A DNA stretch of 64,000 bases, taken from NCBI RefSeq assembly GCF_031884435.1, contig NZ_CP134779.1:4464001-4528000 (forward strand), given 5' to 3'. A program made the position numbers and the translations under genes. This DNA is from Bosea sp. 685. Lineage in GTDB: Bacteria > Pseudomonadota > Alphaproteobacteria > Rhizobiales > Beijerinckiaceae. This document shows, one piece after another, positions 55,243-64,000 of this stretch. Below the pieces are notes generated by a model. The model made no database searches. It saw only the letters and a program-made list of their open reading frames with translations, and was not told the DNA's origin. Positions within the stretch are counted from its first letter, which is position 1. Each line of letters begins with the position of its first letter.

Positions 55243-56649
55243 CTAAACCACAGCCCCCGGGTTCAGGATCCCCTGCGGGTCCAGCGTTGCCTTCAGCGTC
55301 TTCATCAAGGCGAGTTCGACCGGGTCCTTGACGCCCGGCAGCAGGTCGCGCTTGAGGCGGCCGATGCCGTGTTCGGCCGAGATCGAGCCGTGCATCTCGC
55401 TGACGATGGCGTGGACGGCCTGGTTGACCTCGCTCCAGCGGTCGATGAAGGCCTGCTTGTCGGCGCCCACCGGCTGGCTGACGTTGAAGTGGATGTTGCC
55501 GTCGCCCAGATGGCCGAAGGGCACCGGGCGGCAGCCGGGCACCATCGCCGTGACAGCCTCCGAGGCGCGGGCGATGAAGGCCGGCACCGCGTGCAGCGGC
55601 ACCGAGACGTCGTGCTTGATCGAGCCGCCCTCATAGGTCTGCACCTCGGAGAGCATCTCGCGCAGCTTCCAGAAATCATTGCGCTGGTTGAGCGAGCCGG
55701 CGAGCGCGGCGTCCGTGACGAGACCCTTTTCCAGCGCATCGCCGAGGAAGGCCTCGACCGCCTCGTCGAGCCCCGTGGCGGACTGGGCGCAGACCTCCAT
55801 CAGCACATACCAGGGCGAAGGCTCCGAGAGCGGGTCGCGCGCGCCGGAAGCATGGCGCAGCACGAAATCGAGCCCAGTGCGGGAGAGGATCTCGAAGGTC
55901 GTCAGCGTGCCGCCGGCCCCGGCCTTGGCGGCGTTGAGCAGCGCCAGCGCCTCGTCGGGCGAGGGCACAGCGAGGAAGGCCGTGGCGCGTGCGGCGGGCA
56001 GCGGAAAGAGCTTCAAGACGGCGGCCGTGATGATGCCGAGCGTGCCTTCCGCCCCGATGAAGAGGTTCTTCAGGTCGTAGCCGGTGTTGTCCTTGCGGAG
56101 CTGGCGCAGGCCGTTCCAGACCCGGCCATCGGCGAGCACGACCTCGAGCCCCATGCAGAGCTCGCGGGCATTGCCATAGGCCAGCACCGCCGTGCCGCCG
56201 GCATTGGTCGAGAGATTGCCGCCGATGGTGCAACTGCCTTCCGACGCCAGCGAGAGCGGGAAGAGCCGGCCCGCCGCCTCGGCCGCTTCCTGCGCCTTCT
56301 GCAGCGTCAGCCCAGCCTCGACGGTCATGGTGTCGCTGTCGGGGTCGACGGCGCGAATCCTGTCCATGCGCTGCAGCGAGAGGATGATCTCGCGGCCCTC
56401 GGCCACCGGGATCTGGCCGCCGACGAGACCGGTATTGCCGCCCTGGGGCACGAGCGTCGTGCCCGTAGCAGCCGCAAGCTTGACCAGCGCCACGACCTCT
56501 TCGGTCGAGCCGGGCCGGACGATGGCCTGCGCCTTGCCGCGGAACAGATCACGCCATTCCTTGAGATAAGGCACCATCGCGTCGGCGTCGGTGATGACGT
56601 TCTTCGCGCCGACGATCGCCGACATCTGGTCCAGGATTTCGCTGCTCAT
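55243..56649 (-). CDS. FAD-linked oxidase (D-lactate/2-hydroxyacid dehydrogenase type)
   Basis: 468 aa, vanillyl-alcohol-oxidase-like fold as in D-2-hydroxyglutarate and D-lactate dehydrogenases. PCMH FAD domain: GTTLVPQGGNTGLVGGQIPV, SEGSCTIGGNLSTNAGGTAV and LFIGAEGTLGIITAAVLKLF. C-terminal FAD-oxidase domain: PFGHLGDGNIHFNV and ISAEHGIGRLKRDLLPGV. The start at 56649 has GGAG nearby. The rlmD stop lies 14 bases upstream on the same strand, so the two are probably co-transcribed. A fragment of a paralogue lies at 53193. Confidence 0.93.
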   Translation of the reverse strand: MSSEILDQMSAIVGAKNVITDADAMVPYLKEWRDLFRGKAQAIVRPGSTEEVVALVKLAAATGTTLVPQGGNTGLVGGQIPVAEGREIILSLQRMDRIRAVDPDSDTMTVEAGLTLQKAQEAAEAAGRLFPLSLASEGSCTIGGNLSTNAGGTAVLAYGNARELCMGLEVVLADGRVWNGLRQLRKDNTGYDLKNLFIGAEGTLGIITAAVLKLFPLPAARATAFLAVPSPDEALALLNAAKAGAGGTLTTFEILSRTGLDFVLRHASGARDPLSEPSPWYVLMEVCAQSATGLDEAVEAFLGDALEKGLVTDAALAGSLNQRNDFWKLREMLSEVQTYEGGSIKHDVSVPLHAVPAFIARASEAVTAMVPGCRPVPFGHLGDGNIHFNVSQPVGADKQAFIDRWSEVNQAVHAIVSEMHGSISAEHGIGRLKRDLLPGVKDPVELALMKTLKATLDPQGILNPGAVV

Positions 56650-56663
56650 GAGGTCTCCAGGCT

Positions 56664-57902
56664 TCAACGCTTGCCGGCGCGCCTGAACAGGCCGACGAGT
56701 TCGATATGGGCTGAATAGCGGAACTGATCGATGGGCGTGACGCCCTCCAGCGCATATCCCCCCGCGATCAGGATCGCGGCGTCGCGGGCAAAGCTGCCGA
56801 CATCGCAGGAGACATAGACGACGCTCGCAACCTTCGAGGCGGCAAGCCTGCGTGCCTGCGCCTCGGCGCCGGCGCGCGGCGGATCGAGCACCACCGCGTC
56901 GAAGGCGTTGAGTTCATGCTCCAGCAAGGGCCGCCGGAACAGGTCGCGGATTTCCGAGGTGATCCGCTTGAGCCCTTGCGTCGCGCCGGCCGCGCGCGTC
57001 AGGGCCAGGATCGCCGCCTTCTCGCTCTCGACGGCATGGACCTGCGCCTTCCCTGCGAGGCGGAAGCTGAAAGGGCCGCAACCGGCGAAGAGATCGGCGA
57101 CGCGCTTGGCCTTGGGCAGGCTTGAGACGACCAGCTCCGCGATCGTCTCCTCGCCCAAGGCGGTCGCCTGCAGGAAGCCGCCGGGAGCGGGCGCCACCAT
57201 CGCCTTGCCCATTGTCTGGAGCGGGGAACGACGTTCGACGATGATCTCGCCATGCATCGACAGCCTGGCCAGATCGAGGCGCTCGGCGGCCTCGGTCAAC
57301 GAAAGCCGGAGCTTGTCGCCGGCCGGGCCATGGCCGCGAATATCGACATCGAGCCCGGTATCCGAGGCGGTGATCTGCAAATCGAGCGGCTTGTTGGAGC
57401 CGCCGAGCCGGTTCGCCAGCAATTGCGCGACAGCCGGAGCCCGCGCCAGGCCGAGCGCCAGGACCGGGCAGGCTTCGACCGCGACGAGATCATGGCTGCG
57501 CGCCGCCATGAAACCGACCATCATACCGAGCCCTTCGCGCCTGGCGTGGAAGGTGACGCGGCGGCGGCCCGCGCCATGGGCATCGACCAGATCGGCGACC
57601 GGCGCCGTGACACCGGCGCGCTCAAGCGTGGTGACGACCTGCTGGCGCTTCCAGGCCTTGTAGAGGCCCTCATCCATATGCTGCGCCGCGCAGCCGCCGC
57701 AGTGGGTGAAGAGCGGGCAGATCGCGGCGATGCGGGATGCGGCGGGAGCGATGATCTCGACGAGCTGGCCGCGATCACCGTCGCGGACGACGCGCACGGT
57801 CTCGTCCGGCAGTGCATAGGGCACGAAAACCGGCCCGGCAGCGGTCCTCGCCACGCCGTCGCCCTTCTGGCCGAGATGGTCGATGAGAAGCGTTTCGTTC
57901 AT
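56664..57902 (-). CDS. rlmD: RlmD/RumA-family 23S rRNA (uracil) methyltransferase
   Basis: 412 aa SAM-dependent m5U methyltransferase. N-terminal TRAM-like part (GQKGDGVARTAAGPVFVPYA), then iron-sulfur cysteines Cys62, Cys68 and Cys71 in CPLFTHCGGCAAQHM with a fourth at Cys145 (VEACPVLA). Motif I is VADLFAGCGPFSFRLA, motif IV DAVVLDPPRAGAEAQ, and the catalytic Cys is in VVYVSCDVGSFARD. RlmD methylates U1939 in E. coli 23S rRNA; the exact target here (RlmD or RlmCD type) is inferred. The start at 57902 begins the conserved part. Confidence 0.9.
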   Translation of the reverse strand: MNETLLIDHLGQKGDGVARTAAGPVFVPYALPDETVRVVRDGDRGQLVEIIAPAASRIAAICPLFTHCGGCAAQHMDEGLYKAWKRQQVVTTLERAGVTAPVADLVDAHGAGRRRVTFHARREGLGMMVGFMAARSHDLVAVEACPVLALGLARAPAVAQLLANRLGGSNKPLDLQITASDTGLDVDIRGHGPAGDKLRLSLTEAAERLDLARLSMHGEIIVERRSPLQTMGKAMVAPAPGGFLQATALGEETIAELVVSSLPKAKRVADLFAGCGPFSFRLAGKAQVHAVESEKAAILALTRAAGATQGLKRITSEIRDLFRRPLLEHELNAFDAVVLDPPRAGAEAQARRLAASKVASVVYVSCDVGSFARDAAILIAGGYALEGVTPIDQFRYSAHIELVGLFRRAGKR

Positions 57903-58045
57903 CGCCAGCCCTCCTGCGGCGCTTTCCTTCTCCTGCGGCTTCCTTCCGGCGAGCATTCTTTCAACCTTGTCCGAGCGAGCCGGCCCGTGGTGACCTGAGC
58001 ATCGCTTTCGCCTATCAGGTCGGAGGCAAACAGGGAAATCGCGAC

Positions 58046-59092
58046 ATGAGCATCCGCGACGGCGTCATCGAGGCCATCGGCAATACGCCGCTGATCAAAC
58101 TGAAGCGCGCCTCGGCCGAAACCGGCTGCACCATCCTCGGCAAGGCCGAGTTCATGAACCCCGGCCAGTCGGTCAAGGACCGCGCCGCGCTCGCCATCAT
58201 CCGCGACGCGGAACGGCGCGGCACATTGCGGCCGGGCGGCGTCATCGTCGAGGGCACGGCGGGCAATACCGGCATCGGCATCGCGCTTGTCGGCAATGCG
58301 CTCGGCTACCGCTCGGTGATCGTGATCCCGGAGACGCAGAGCCAGGAAAAGAAGGACATGCTGCGGCTGGCCGGCGCGACGCTGGTCGAGGTTCCCGCCG
58401 TCGGCTACGTCAATCCCAACAATTATGTGAAGGTCTCGGGCCGCCTCGCCGAGGAGTTGGCGAAGACCGAGCCCAATGGCGCGATCTGGGCGAACCAGTT
58501 CGACAATACCGCCAACCGCCAGGGCCATATCGAGACGACCGGCCCGGAGATCTGGGCGCAGACGGAGGGCAAGGTCGACGGCTTCATCTGCGCCGTCGGC
58601 TCAGGCGGCACGCTGGCCGGCGTCGGCATCGCGCTGAAGGGCTTCAACCCGAAGATCACGATCGGCCTCGCCGATCCGCTCGGGGCTGCGCTGCATTCCT
58701 TCTACACCACCGGCGAGCTCAAATCTGAGGGATCCTCGATCACCGAGGGCATCGGCCAGGGCCGGATCACCAAAAACCTGGAGGGCGCACCCATCGACGT
58801 CTCCTTCCAGATCCCCGACAGCGAAGCGGTACCCGTCGTCTTCGACCTGCTCGAGCATGAGGGCCTTTGCCTGGGCGGCTCCTCGGGCATCAATGTCGCC
58901 GGCGCGATCCGGCTGGGCAAGCAGATGGGGCCTGGCCACACCATCGTGACCATCCTCTGCGATTACGGCACGCGCTATCAGTCGAAGCTGTTCAACCCCG
59001 ATTTCCTGCGCTCGAAGGGCCTGCCGACACCGGGTTGGCTGGAGCGGGGCGATGCAGGCCTGAAGGATGTGATGGCGCGCGTGCTCGGATAG
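58046..59092 (+). CDS. cysK: Cysteine synthase A
   Basis: O-acetylserine sulfhydrylase of 348 aa, PLP-dependent. Lys44 in MNPGQSVKDRAALAII binds PLP; the substrate loop is EGTAGNTGIGIALVG; the phosphate cradle is GSGGTLAGVGIAL. It is longer than typical CysK by a C-terminal extension (DVMARVLG). Makes cysteine from O-acetylserine and sulfide. Divergent from rlmD. Confidence 0.94.
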   Translation: MSIRDGVIEAIGNTPLIKLKRASAETGCTILGKAEFMNPGQSVKDRAALAIIRDAERRGTLRPGGVIVEGTAGNTGIGIALVGNALGYRSVIVIPETQSQEKKDMLRLAGATLVEVPAVGYVNPNNYVKVSGRLAEELAKTEPNGAIWANQFDNTANRQGHIETTGPEIWAQTEGKVDGFICAVGSGGTLAGVGIALKGFNPKITIGLADPLGAALHSFYTTGELKSEGSSITEGIGQGRITKNLEGAPIDVSFQIPDSEAVPVVFDLLEHEGLCLGGSSGINVAGAIRLGKQMGPGHTIVTILCDYGTRYQSKLFNPDFLRSKGLPTPGWLERGDAGLKDVMARVLG

Positions 59093-59119
59093 CGGCGGGC
59101 GTTTTCGCTCCAAACCCCG

Positions 59120-59395
59120 CTGTCACTCCAAGCGAAGCGCCGGGAGCCCAGACGCGTCATGGTCGGGCTTGACCCGACCATCTCGTGATAAGGCAACTGC
59201 CTTTACCGATGCCTCTTCAGGATCGAGATTCTCGGGTCTGCGCTTCGCTCCGCCCGAGAATGACGCCCTCCGATGGATCCCTGTGTGTTTGATTGGTGTC
59301 ATGATTGGTGCGGGCGGGAAGCCGTTGGATCCCCGGTGGCAAACACCGCGTTCCGGCTCGGTTCCCGGGACGGCCTACGGCCGCCCAGGATGACG
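59120..59395. repeat. Partial repeats of families E and C
   Basis: GTCATGGTCGGGCTTGACC with CCGACCATC at 59157-59183 is an E end. GATTCTCGGGTCTGCGC to GCCCGAGAATGACGCC (59224-59267) and CCCGGGACGG to CGCCCAGGATGACGGC (59365-59397) are C-like ends. No gene is seen in 59093-59444. Confidence 0.7.
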
Positions 59396-59444
59396 GCTGA
59401 ACTCGACACGCTCTCCAACCAGCAACCTGCCCGCCAGCACCTGA

Positions 59445-59930
59445 TTACTGGATCGCCTTGACGCTGCTCATGATCGTGTCGATCGCCGCGCCATGCTTGG
59501 TGCGTTCCGCGTCCGAGCCCCAGAGCGTCAGCATGATCACGCGGTTCTTGCCGGCCGGCAGCAGGATGAGCTCGACGGTGGTCGGGCCGTTGTCGTCGCT
59601 CGTCTCGAACTGGAAGATCGTCGCCGGAATGCCGTTGAAGGGCGTTTCCACCTTCTGGGGCGGCACATCCTTGATGTTGTTTTCCTTCATCCAGGCCGCG
59701 TTGTTGTCGATCATCTTGCCGACATCCCGGGCGCTGGCGAACTCGACGGAGAAGAAGATGTCCTTGTCCGGAGACTGGGCGGAATAGCCATAGGTGATCG
59801 CCTCGGTCTCCCAGCTATCGGGCACCGTGATCGTCACAGCCGGATCCTTGTCCGGGACCGCGAAATTGCGGGCATAGGCGTTCGTCGCGAGCAGGCTCAA
59901 CAGAGCGGCCGCGGCCAGAAGCATTCTCAT
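59445..59930 (-). CDS. Secreted hypothetical protein (DcrB/PsbP-like)
   Basis: 161 aa with signal peptide MRMLLAAAALLSLLATNAYA, cleaved before RNFAV. The mature part (AVTITVPDSWETEAITYGYS, GIPATIFQFETSDDNGPTTV, NRVIMLTLWGSDAERTKHGA) resembles small beta-sheet envelope proteins of the DcrB/PsbP-like fold; this assignment is tentative. The start at 59930 is the first codon of the signal peptide. Confidence 0.72.
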   Translation of the reverse strand: MRMLLAAAALLSLLATNAYARNFAVPDKDPAVTITVPDSWETEAITYGYSAQSPDKDIFFSVEFASARDVGKMIDNNAAWMKENNIKDVPPQKVETPFNGIPATIFQFETSDDNGPTTVELILLPAGKNRVIMLTLWGSDAERTKHGAAIDTIMSSVKAIQ

Positions 59931-60084
59931 GGAGTCGTCCGAATCGTTCTTGGCTTCCGCCACAGCGCGCGAAGCTGCGGCAACGCTTGCCATGCAAGCG
60001 CGTGGGCACAAGCTCACGCCTGGCCGGCGTCAACACGAATCTTTGAGAGGACGCTGCTTGCGTGGCTGTCCTGGCTCGGAACCA

Positions 60085-60198
60085 CCGCGTCATCCTGGAC
60101 AAGCGGCGAAGCCGCGCAGATCCGGGATCCATCGTAGAGCGCAGTTCCCTACGATGGATCCCGGGCCTCCGCTTCGCTATGCCCAGGATGACGCGGTG
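60085..60198. repeat. Family-C palindromic repeat (C3)
   Basis: CGCGTCATCCTGGACAAGCG opens and GCCCAGGATGACGCG closes. GGGATCCATCGTAGAGCG pairs with CTACGATGGATCCCGGG. It lies between the hypothetical gene and corA. Confidence 0.88.
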
Positions 60199-60253
60199 GT
60201 TACGAGCATAAACGGCCCCTGAAAAGACCGCGTTCGCGTATCAGCGGTGCCGG

Positions 60254-61243
60254 CTACAGCCACTTCTTCCAGCGGAAGAACAGATAGGGCAGGATGGCGA
60301 AGACGACCATCATCGCCAGCGCCATCGGGTAGCCATGGGCCCATTCGAGCTCCGGCATCGCCTTGAAGTTCATGCCGTAGATCGAGGCGATCAGGGTCGG
60401 CGGCATCAGCACCACCGCGACGACCGAGAACAGCTTGATGATCTTGTTCTGCTCCAGCCCGACGAGGCCGAGCGTCGCATCGAGCATGAATTGCAGCTTG
60501 CTGGAGATGAAGGTCGCGTGTTCCTCGATCGCCTGGACGTCGCGGATCGCTGAGCGCCATTCCGGCGTGATCGCGCTGGCCGATTTCTTAGAACGCTTGA
60601 AATTGGCCGAGAGGAAGAGCAGCACGCGCTCCACCGAGACCATGCTCTCGCGCACATTGGAGATGAGGTGCTCGTATTGCCCGATCTTGCGGATCACGGC
60701 CTGATAGGCGCCGCCCTGCTCGACGTCTGAGCTCTTGCCGTCAAAAATCTGCCGCGAGCGGGCGTCGATCCTGTCGCCGACGCCGCGCAGGACCTCGGCG
60801 GCGCGGTCGACGATCGCCTCGATCAGCCCTTCCAGCACGGCAGCGGGCTCCATGCCGCAGCCATCGGGCTTGGTCGCGCGGTTGAGGAAGATGCCGAAGG
60901 CGCCCGGCTCGTCATAGCGCACCGTGACCAGCGCCGCCTCGGTCAGGATGAAGGTGACGTCGGCGAGCTTGGGGACATCGGTCTCCGACTGGCAGATGAC
61001 CCGCGCCGTCATGTAATGCGCGCCGTTCTCGGTATAGATGATCTCGGAGGGCTCGAGGTCGTGCATCTCCTCCCGGGTCGGGATCGAGATGCCGAGATGG
61101 GCCTCGATCTTCTTGTCCTCGAGCGATGTCGGCTTGAGCAGATCGATCCAGACCGCGCCCTTCGGGATCGGCTCGTCCGCCGTCAATGTACGGTGGACCA
61201 GGCGGTCGCCATGGTCGGCGCAGATATTGTGAATCAGGAGCAT
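60254..61243 (-). CDS. corA: CorA-family magnesium/cobalt channel
   Basis: 329 aa. Large cytoplasmic N-terminal domain, then two C-terminal membrane helices with the signature YGMNF between them (FSVVAVVLMPPTLIASIYGM), and a short positively charged tail FFRWKKWL. It forms a pentameric divalent cation channel. Preserves the usual length. No regulator or magnesium riboswitch is visible upstream. Confidence 0.95.
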   Translation of the reverse strand: MLLIHNICADHGDRLVHRTLTADEPIPKGAVWIDLLKPTSLEDKKIEAHLGISIPTREEMHDLEPSEIIYTENGAHYMTARVICQSETDVPKLADVTFILTEAALVTVRYDEPGAFGIFLNRATKPDGCGMEPAAVLEGLIEAIVDRAAEVLRGVGDRIDARSRQIFDGKSSDVEQGGAYQAVIRKIGQYEHLISNVRESMVSVERVLLFLSANFKRSKKSASAITPEWRSAIRDVQAIEEHATFISSKLQFMLDATLGLVGLEQNKIIKLFSVVAVVLMPPTLIASIYGMNFKAMPELEWAHGYPMALAMMVVFAILPYLFFRWKKWL

Positions 61244-61354
61244 GGCAGGCGACTTTCAGCTGCGGCGAGCAAGCCCTTTGCTGCGCCGCAAGAACCCCAA
61301 GCGCTCCATGATGTCAAACCGATGACAGCTGCGCGCGTCCCCTCAGATCCCGCC

Positions 61355-62215
61355 TCACATCCCGCCCTTGACGCCCTCGGGCGGCCGGCTCGCGGCCGGC
61401 ACGAAGAAGTCCGGCATCAAGGGCACGGAAGGGTCGACGCGATAGGGCATGAAGTCGGTGACGCCCTCAGCTGCCAGGAAGCTGTCATCGATCAGGAACT
61501 GGCCCGAGAATTCGCGCGCCGGCTTGCCGAAGATCAGATGGGCGGCGTCGGCGAGGATTTCCGGCGTGCGGCTCGCCTGCACCATCTTGTCGCCGCCGAG
61601 CAGGTTCTGCACCGCCGCGGTCGCGATCGTCGTGCGCGGCCAGAGCGCGTTGACGGCGATGCCCTTCGGCGCGAGCTCGCCGGCGAGGCCGAGCACGCAC
61701 AGGCTCATGCCGTATTTGGCGATCGAATAGGCCAGATGCGGCGCAAACCAGCGCATCGCCAGGTCGAGCGGCGGCGAGAGCATCAGGATATGCGGGTTCT
61801 CCGCCTTCTCCAGATGGGGAATCGCGTATTTCGAGACCATAAAGGTGCCGCGCGTGTTGATCTGCTGCATCAGATCGAAGCGCTTCATGTCGGTCATCTG
61901 AGTGTTCGTCAGCGAGATCGCGCTGGCATTGTTCACGACGATATCGATGCCGCCGAAGCGCTCCGCCGTCCTGGCGATGGCATCGGCCACGCTCGCCTCA
62001 TCGCGGACATCAACCATCAGCGGCAGGCATTGCCCGCCGGCCGCCTCGATCTCGGCGGCGGCGGTATAGATCGTGCCCGCGAGCTTGGGATGCGGCTCGG
62101 CCGTCTTGGCGGCGATGGTGACATTGGCACCGTCGCGCGCGGCCTTGAGCGCGATGGCGAGCCCGATGCCGCGCGAGCCGCCGGTGATGAACAGCGTCTT
62201 GTTCTTGAGCGACAT
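61355..62215 (-). CDS. Short-chain dehydrogenase/reductase (HSDL2-like)
   Basis: 286 aa. NAD(P)-binding TGGSRGIG at 11-18, NNAS at 95-98, and catalytic Tyr163-x3-Lys167 in YSIAKYGM. Matches the hydroxysteroid-dehydrogenase-like-2 group (FITGGSRGIGLAIALKAARD). The usual catalytic Ser corresponds to Ser147. The substrate is unknown. It follows another SDR gene by 12 bp on the same strand; together they form an operon. Confidence 0.9.
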   Translation of the reverse strand: MSLKNKTLFITGGSRGIGLAIALKAARDGANVTIAAKTAEPHPKLAGTIYTAAAEIEAAGGQCLPLMVDVRDEASVADAIARTAERFGGIDIVVNNASAISLTNTQMTDMKRFDLMQQINTRGTFMVSKYAIPHLEKAENPHILMLSPPLDLAMRWFAPHLAYSIAKYGMSLCVLGLAGELAPKGIAVNALWPRTTIATAAVQNLLGGDKMVQASRTPEILADAAHLIFGKPAREFSGQFLIDDSFLAAEGVTDFMPYRVDPSVPLMPDFFVPAASRPPEGVKGGM

Positions 62216-62227
62216 GACTGACCTCCC

Positions 62228-63085
62228 TCAGGCTGGAATGGTGAAGCGGTCCGGCTGCGTGCCGTCCCGATCGGTGAAGCCATAGGCGCGGGCGAGATCG
62301 GCGACATGCAGCACCTGGCCGGCATGGCGGGCGACATCGGGATCGACTGCCAGCGCCGCGACCGCGCGGCCGGCATAGAGCGGGCTCTCGGTCGTCTCCT
62401 CCGCCATGCCGGCATCGGTGACGCGCTCGGTCAGGACATGGCCGGGAGACAGGCCCAGCGCCGTGACGCCAAAAGGCTTGAGCTCGTGGCCCATCGCCAA
62501 AGTCAGGCGGTTCATCGCCGTCTTGGCGAGATCGTAGAAAACATCGCCGAGATAGCCGCCGGCCGTGTCGAAGCTGACCGTGACGATCATGCCTTTGCGC
62601 ATCTGCACCATGGCGGGCGCGACCGCCCGCGCCAGCAGCAATTGCGCATAGACGCCGCTCTCGAAATTCTGGCCGAGCCTTGCCACCGGCCGGCGCCAGA
62701 ACGGCGCGCCGAATTGCGAGCCATCGGGATAGCGCTCGCCATCATAGCCCTCATTGCCGCCCCAGACGGCATCGACCACGCAGTCGAGCCGACCGAAGCG
62801 GCGCAAGGCCCAGGAGACCAGCGTATCGACCTCGCGCTCCTGCGTGTGGTCGCAGCGATAGGGATGGCCCCTGCCGCCGGCGGCCTCGACCTCACGCGCC
62901 GCATCCTCGAAGGTCTCCTGGCGCTGGTCGGTGCGCGGGCCGGCCTCGCTCGAACGCCCGGTGACGATGACGGTCGCGCCGGCTTCGCCCAGCGCCCTGG
63001 CGATACCGCGCCCAAGCCCGCGCGAGGCGCCTGCGACGAGGCAGATGCGGCCTGCGAGCGGTTGAGTCGCGCTATCCTGATTCAT
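62228..63085 (-). CDS. Short-chain dehydrogenase/reductase
   Basis: 285 aa. Glycine motif AGASRGLGRG at 18-27; Ser171, Tyr184 and Lys188 (FYDLAKTAM) form the catalytic set. The expected NNAG is replaced by DAVWGGN, as in the DHRS1-like group. Its stop is 12 bp from the next SDR gene. Its start is 83 bp from a divergent methyltransferase gene. Confidence 0.88.
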   Translation of the reverse strand: MNQDSATQPLAGRICLVAGASRGLGRGIARALGEAGATVIVTGRSSEAGPRTDQRQETFEDAAREVEAAGGRGHPYRCDHTQEREVDTLVSWALRRFGRLDCVVDAVWGGNEGYDGERYPDGSQFGAPFWRRPVARLGQNFESGVYAQLLLARAVAPAMVQMRKGMIVTVSFDTAGGYLGDVFYDLAKTAMNRLTLAMGHELKPFGVTALGLSPGHVLTERVTDAGMAEETTESPLYAGRAVAALAVDPDVARHAGQVLHVADLARAYGFTDRDGTQPDRFTIPA

Positions 63086-63168
63086 TGCGAGACAACCCGC
63101 TTTTGCGCTGGCGGGGTCCAGCTTGATGCACTAGAGCAGCCCTCCCCCGAAAACGAGCGAGGCGAGCC

Positions 63169-63966
63169 ATGGATGCAAGCGAGGTTGCCGCCTGCTGGGA
63201 GGCCAATGCCGAAACCTGGACGCGCCATGCGCGCGCCGGCTACGATTTGTACCGCGACGCCCTGAACACGCCGGCCTTTATGGCCAACCTGCCCTCCGTC
63301 ATCGGACTTGCGGGCCTCGATATCGGCTGCGGCGAAGGCTTCAATACCCGCAAGCTCGCTGAAGCCGGCGCCGCGATGACCGGCATCGATATCGCGCCCA
63401 GCTTCATCCGCCATGCGCAGGAGGCCGAGGCTGCAAGGCCGCTCGGCATCACCTACCGCCTCGCCGACGGCATGGAACTGCCCTTCGCAGATGCCAGCTT
63501 CGATTTCACGACGGCCTTCATGTCGCTGATGGACATGCCGCGTCAGGACCGTGTCCTGGCCGAGGCCGCCCGCGTGCTCAAGCCCGGCGGCTTCCTGCAA
63601 TTCTCGATCCTGCATCCGTGCTTCGCCATGCCCTCCCGCAAGGTTCTGCGCGACGAGCACAAGACCGTGCTGGGGATCGAGGTTCGCGAGTATTTTCGCG
63701 CCACCGACGGCGAGATCGAGACCTGGCGCTTCGGGGCCGCGCCCGAGCATGAGAAGGCCAAGGTCGAGCCGTTCAAGGTGCCGCGCTTCCACCGCACGTT
63801 GAGCGAATGGGTCAATCTCATCATCGCGGCAGGCTTCGCCGTCGAGCATATGCACGAGCCGACCGTGGACGAGGCGACCGCCAAAGCGGAACCCTATCTC
63901 GCGGATACGCGCGTCGCGCCGCTGTTCCTGCATATGCGGGTGCGCAAGCCAGTGAGTTCCGGCTGA
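63169..63966 (+). CDS. Class I SAM-dependent methyltransferase
   Basis: 265 aa, UbiE/Methyltransf_11 type. The SAM-binding loop is GLDIGCGEGFNTRKLAEAGA, the acidic residue is in TGIDIAPSF, and the next motifs are LPFADASFDFTTAFMSLMD and EAARVLKPGGFLQFSILHPC. Substrate unknown. Complete: the stop lies 34 bases before the end of the window. Confidence 0.88.
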   Translation: MDASEVAACWEANAETWTRHARAGYDLYRDALNTPAFMANLPSVIGLAGLDIGCGEGFNTRKLAEAGAAMTGIDIAPSFIRHAQEAEAARPLGITYRLADGMELPFADASFDFTTAFMSLMDMPRQDRVLAEAARVLKPGGFLQFSILHPCFAMPSRKVLRDEHKTVLGIEVREYFRATDGEIETWRFGAAPEHEKAKVEPFKVPRFHRTLSEWVNLIIAAGFAVEHMHEPTVDEATAKAEPYLADTRVAPLFLHMRVRKPVSSG

Positions 63967-64000
63967 GCGGACGCCATCGTCAGTCCGGGGCGCTCCACAG

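Overview
The window is about 64 kb of GC-rich alphaproteobacterial chromosome. Several things point to the order Hyphomicrobiales (Rhizobiales), probably a Bosea-like organism: a CIRCE-controlled groESL, the HisZ/HisG split ATP-phosphoribosyltransferase, an HWE histidine kinase, long glycolate-oxidase genes, an orphan-rich set of peptide-type binding proteins, and intergenic palindromes of the kind common in that order. The genus is an inference from style, not a proven placement. No rRNA, tRNA, CRISPR array or prophage was seen.

Layout: 0.6-3.2 kb holds an HWE kinase with a CheY-like regulator, a hotdog thioesterase and a MarR regulator. 3.2-5.5 kb is groES-groEL with promoter, CIRCE operator and terminator. 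5.6-8.5 kb is an SbmA/BacA-type ABC exporter and a META-domain protein. 8.8-12.8 kb is hisG-hisZ and hisS. 13.9-18.4 kb is glcD-glcE-glcF, split by a small GIY-YIG nuclease gene sitting between inverted palindromes. 18.6-25.5 kb holds a LysR regulator, an SMP-30 lactonase, a DppA-like binding protein, an AbrB-type permease, an aminotransferase and mscL. 25.6-28.2 kb is an atypical, AT-richer array of five small unrelated genes, each lying between successive copies of a 24-nt motif. 28.5-41.6 kb holds a solute-symporter/hybrid histidine kinase, a thioesterase, a tyrosine phosphatase, an Lrp regulator, xseB, a frameshifted YcxB-type membrane protein, a LysR/quinone-reductase pair, pirin, and DMT and MFS transporters. 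42-47.9 kb is an amidase with its binding protein, then dxs and tlyA. 48.2-53.1 kb holds an SRAP abasic-site protein, a gamma-glutamyltransferase, higBA and a proteasome-like Ntn hydrolase in AT-richer DNA. 53.2-64 kb holds a gene remnant, a MalY-type lyase, an FAD-linked oxidase, rlmD, cysK, corA, two SDRs and a methyltransferase.

Most intergenic gaps longer than 150 bp are filled by copies of at least six imperfect-palindrome families (called A to F here). They occur as whole, nested and interrupted copies, so they are mobile or recombining sequences and not only terminators.

Three things deserve follow-up. First, the motif-delimited small-gene array, which lies inside a split copy of family E with a 15-nt direct repeat at its edges. 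Second, the GIY-YIG nuclease gene flanked by inverted family-D palindromes, an arrangement like that of RAYT transposases and REPINs but with an unrelated nuclease. Third, the stand-alone HslV/Anbu-like peptidase next to higBA.
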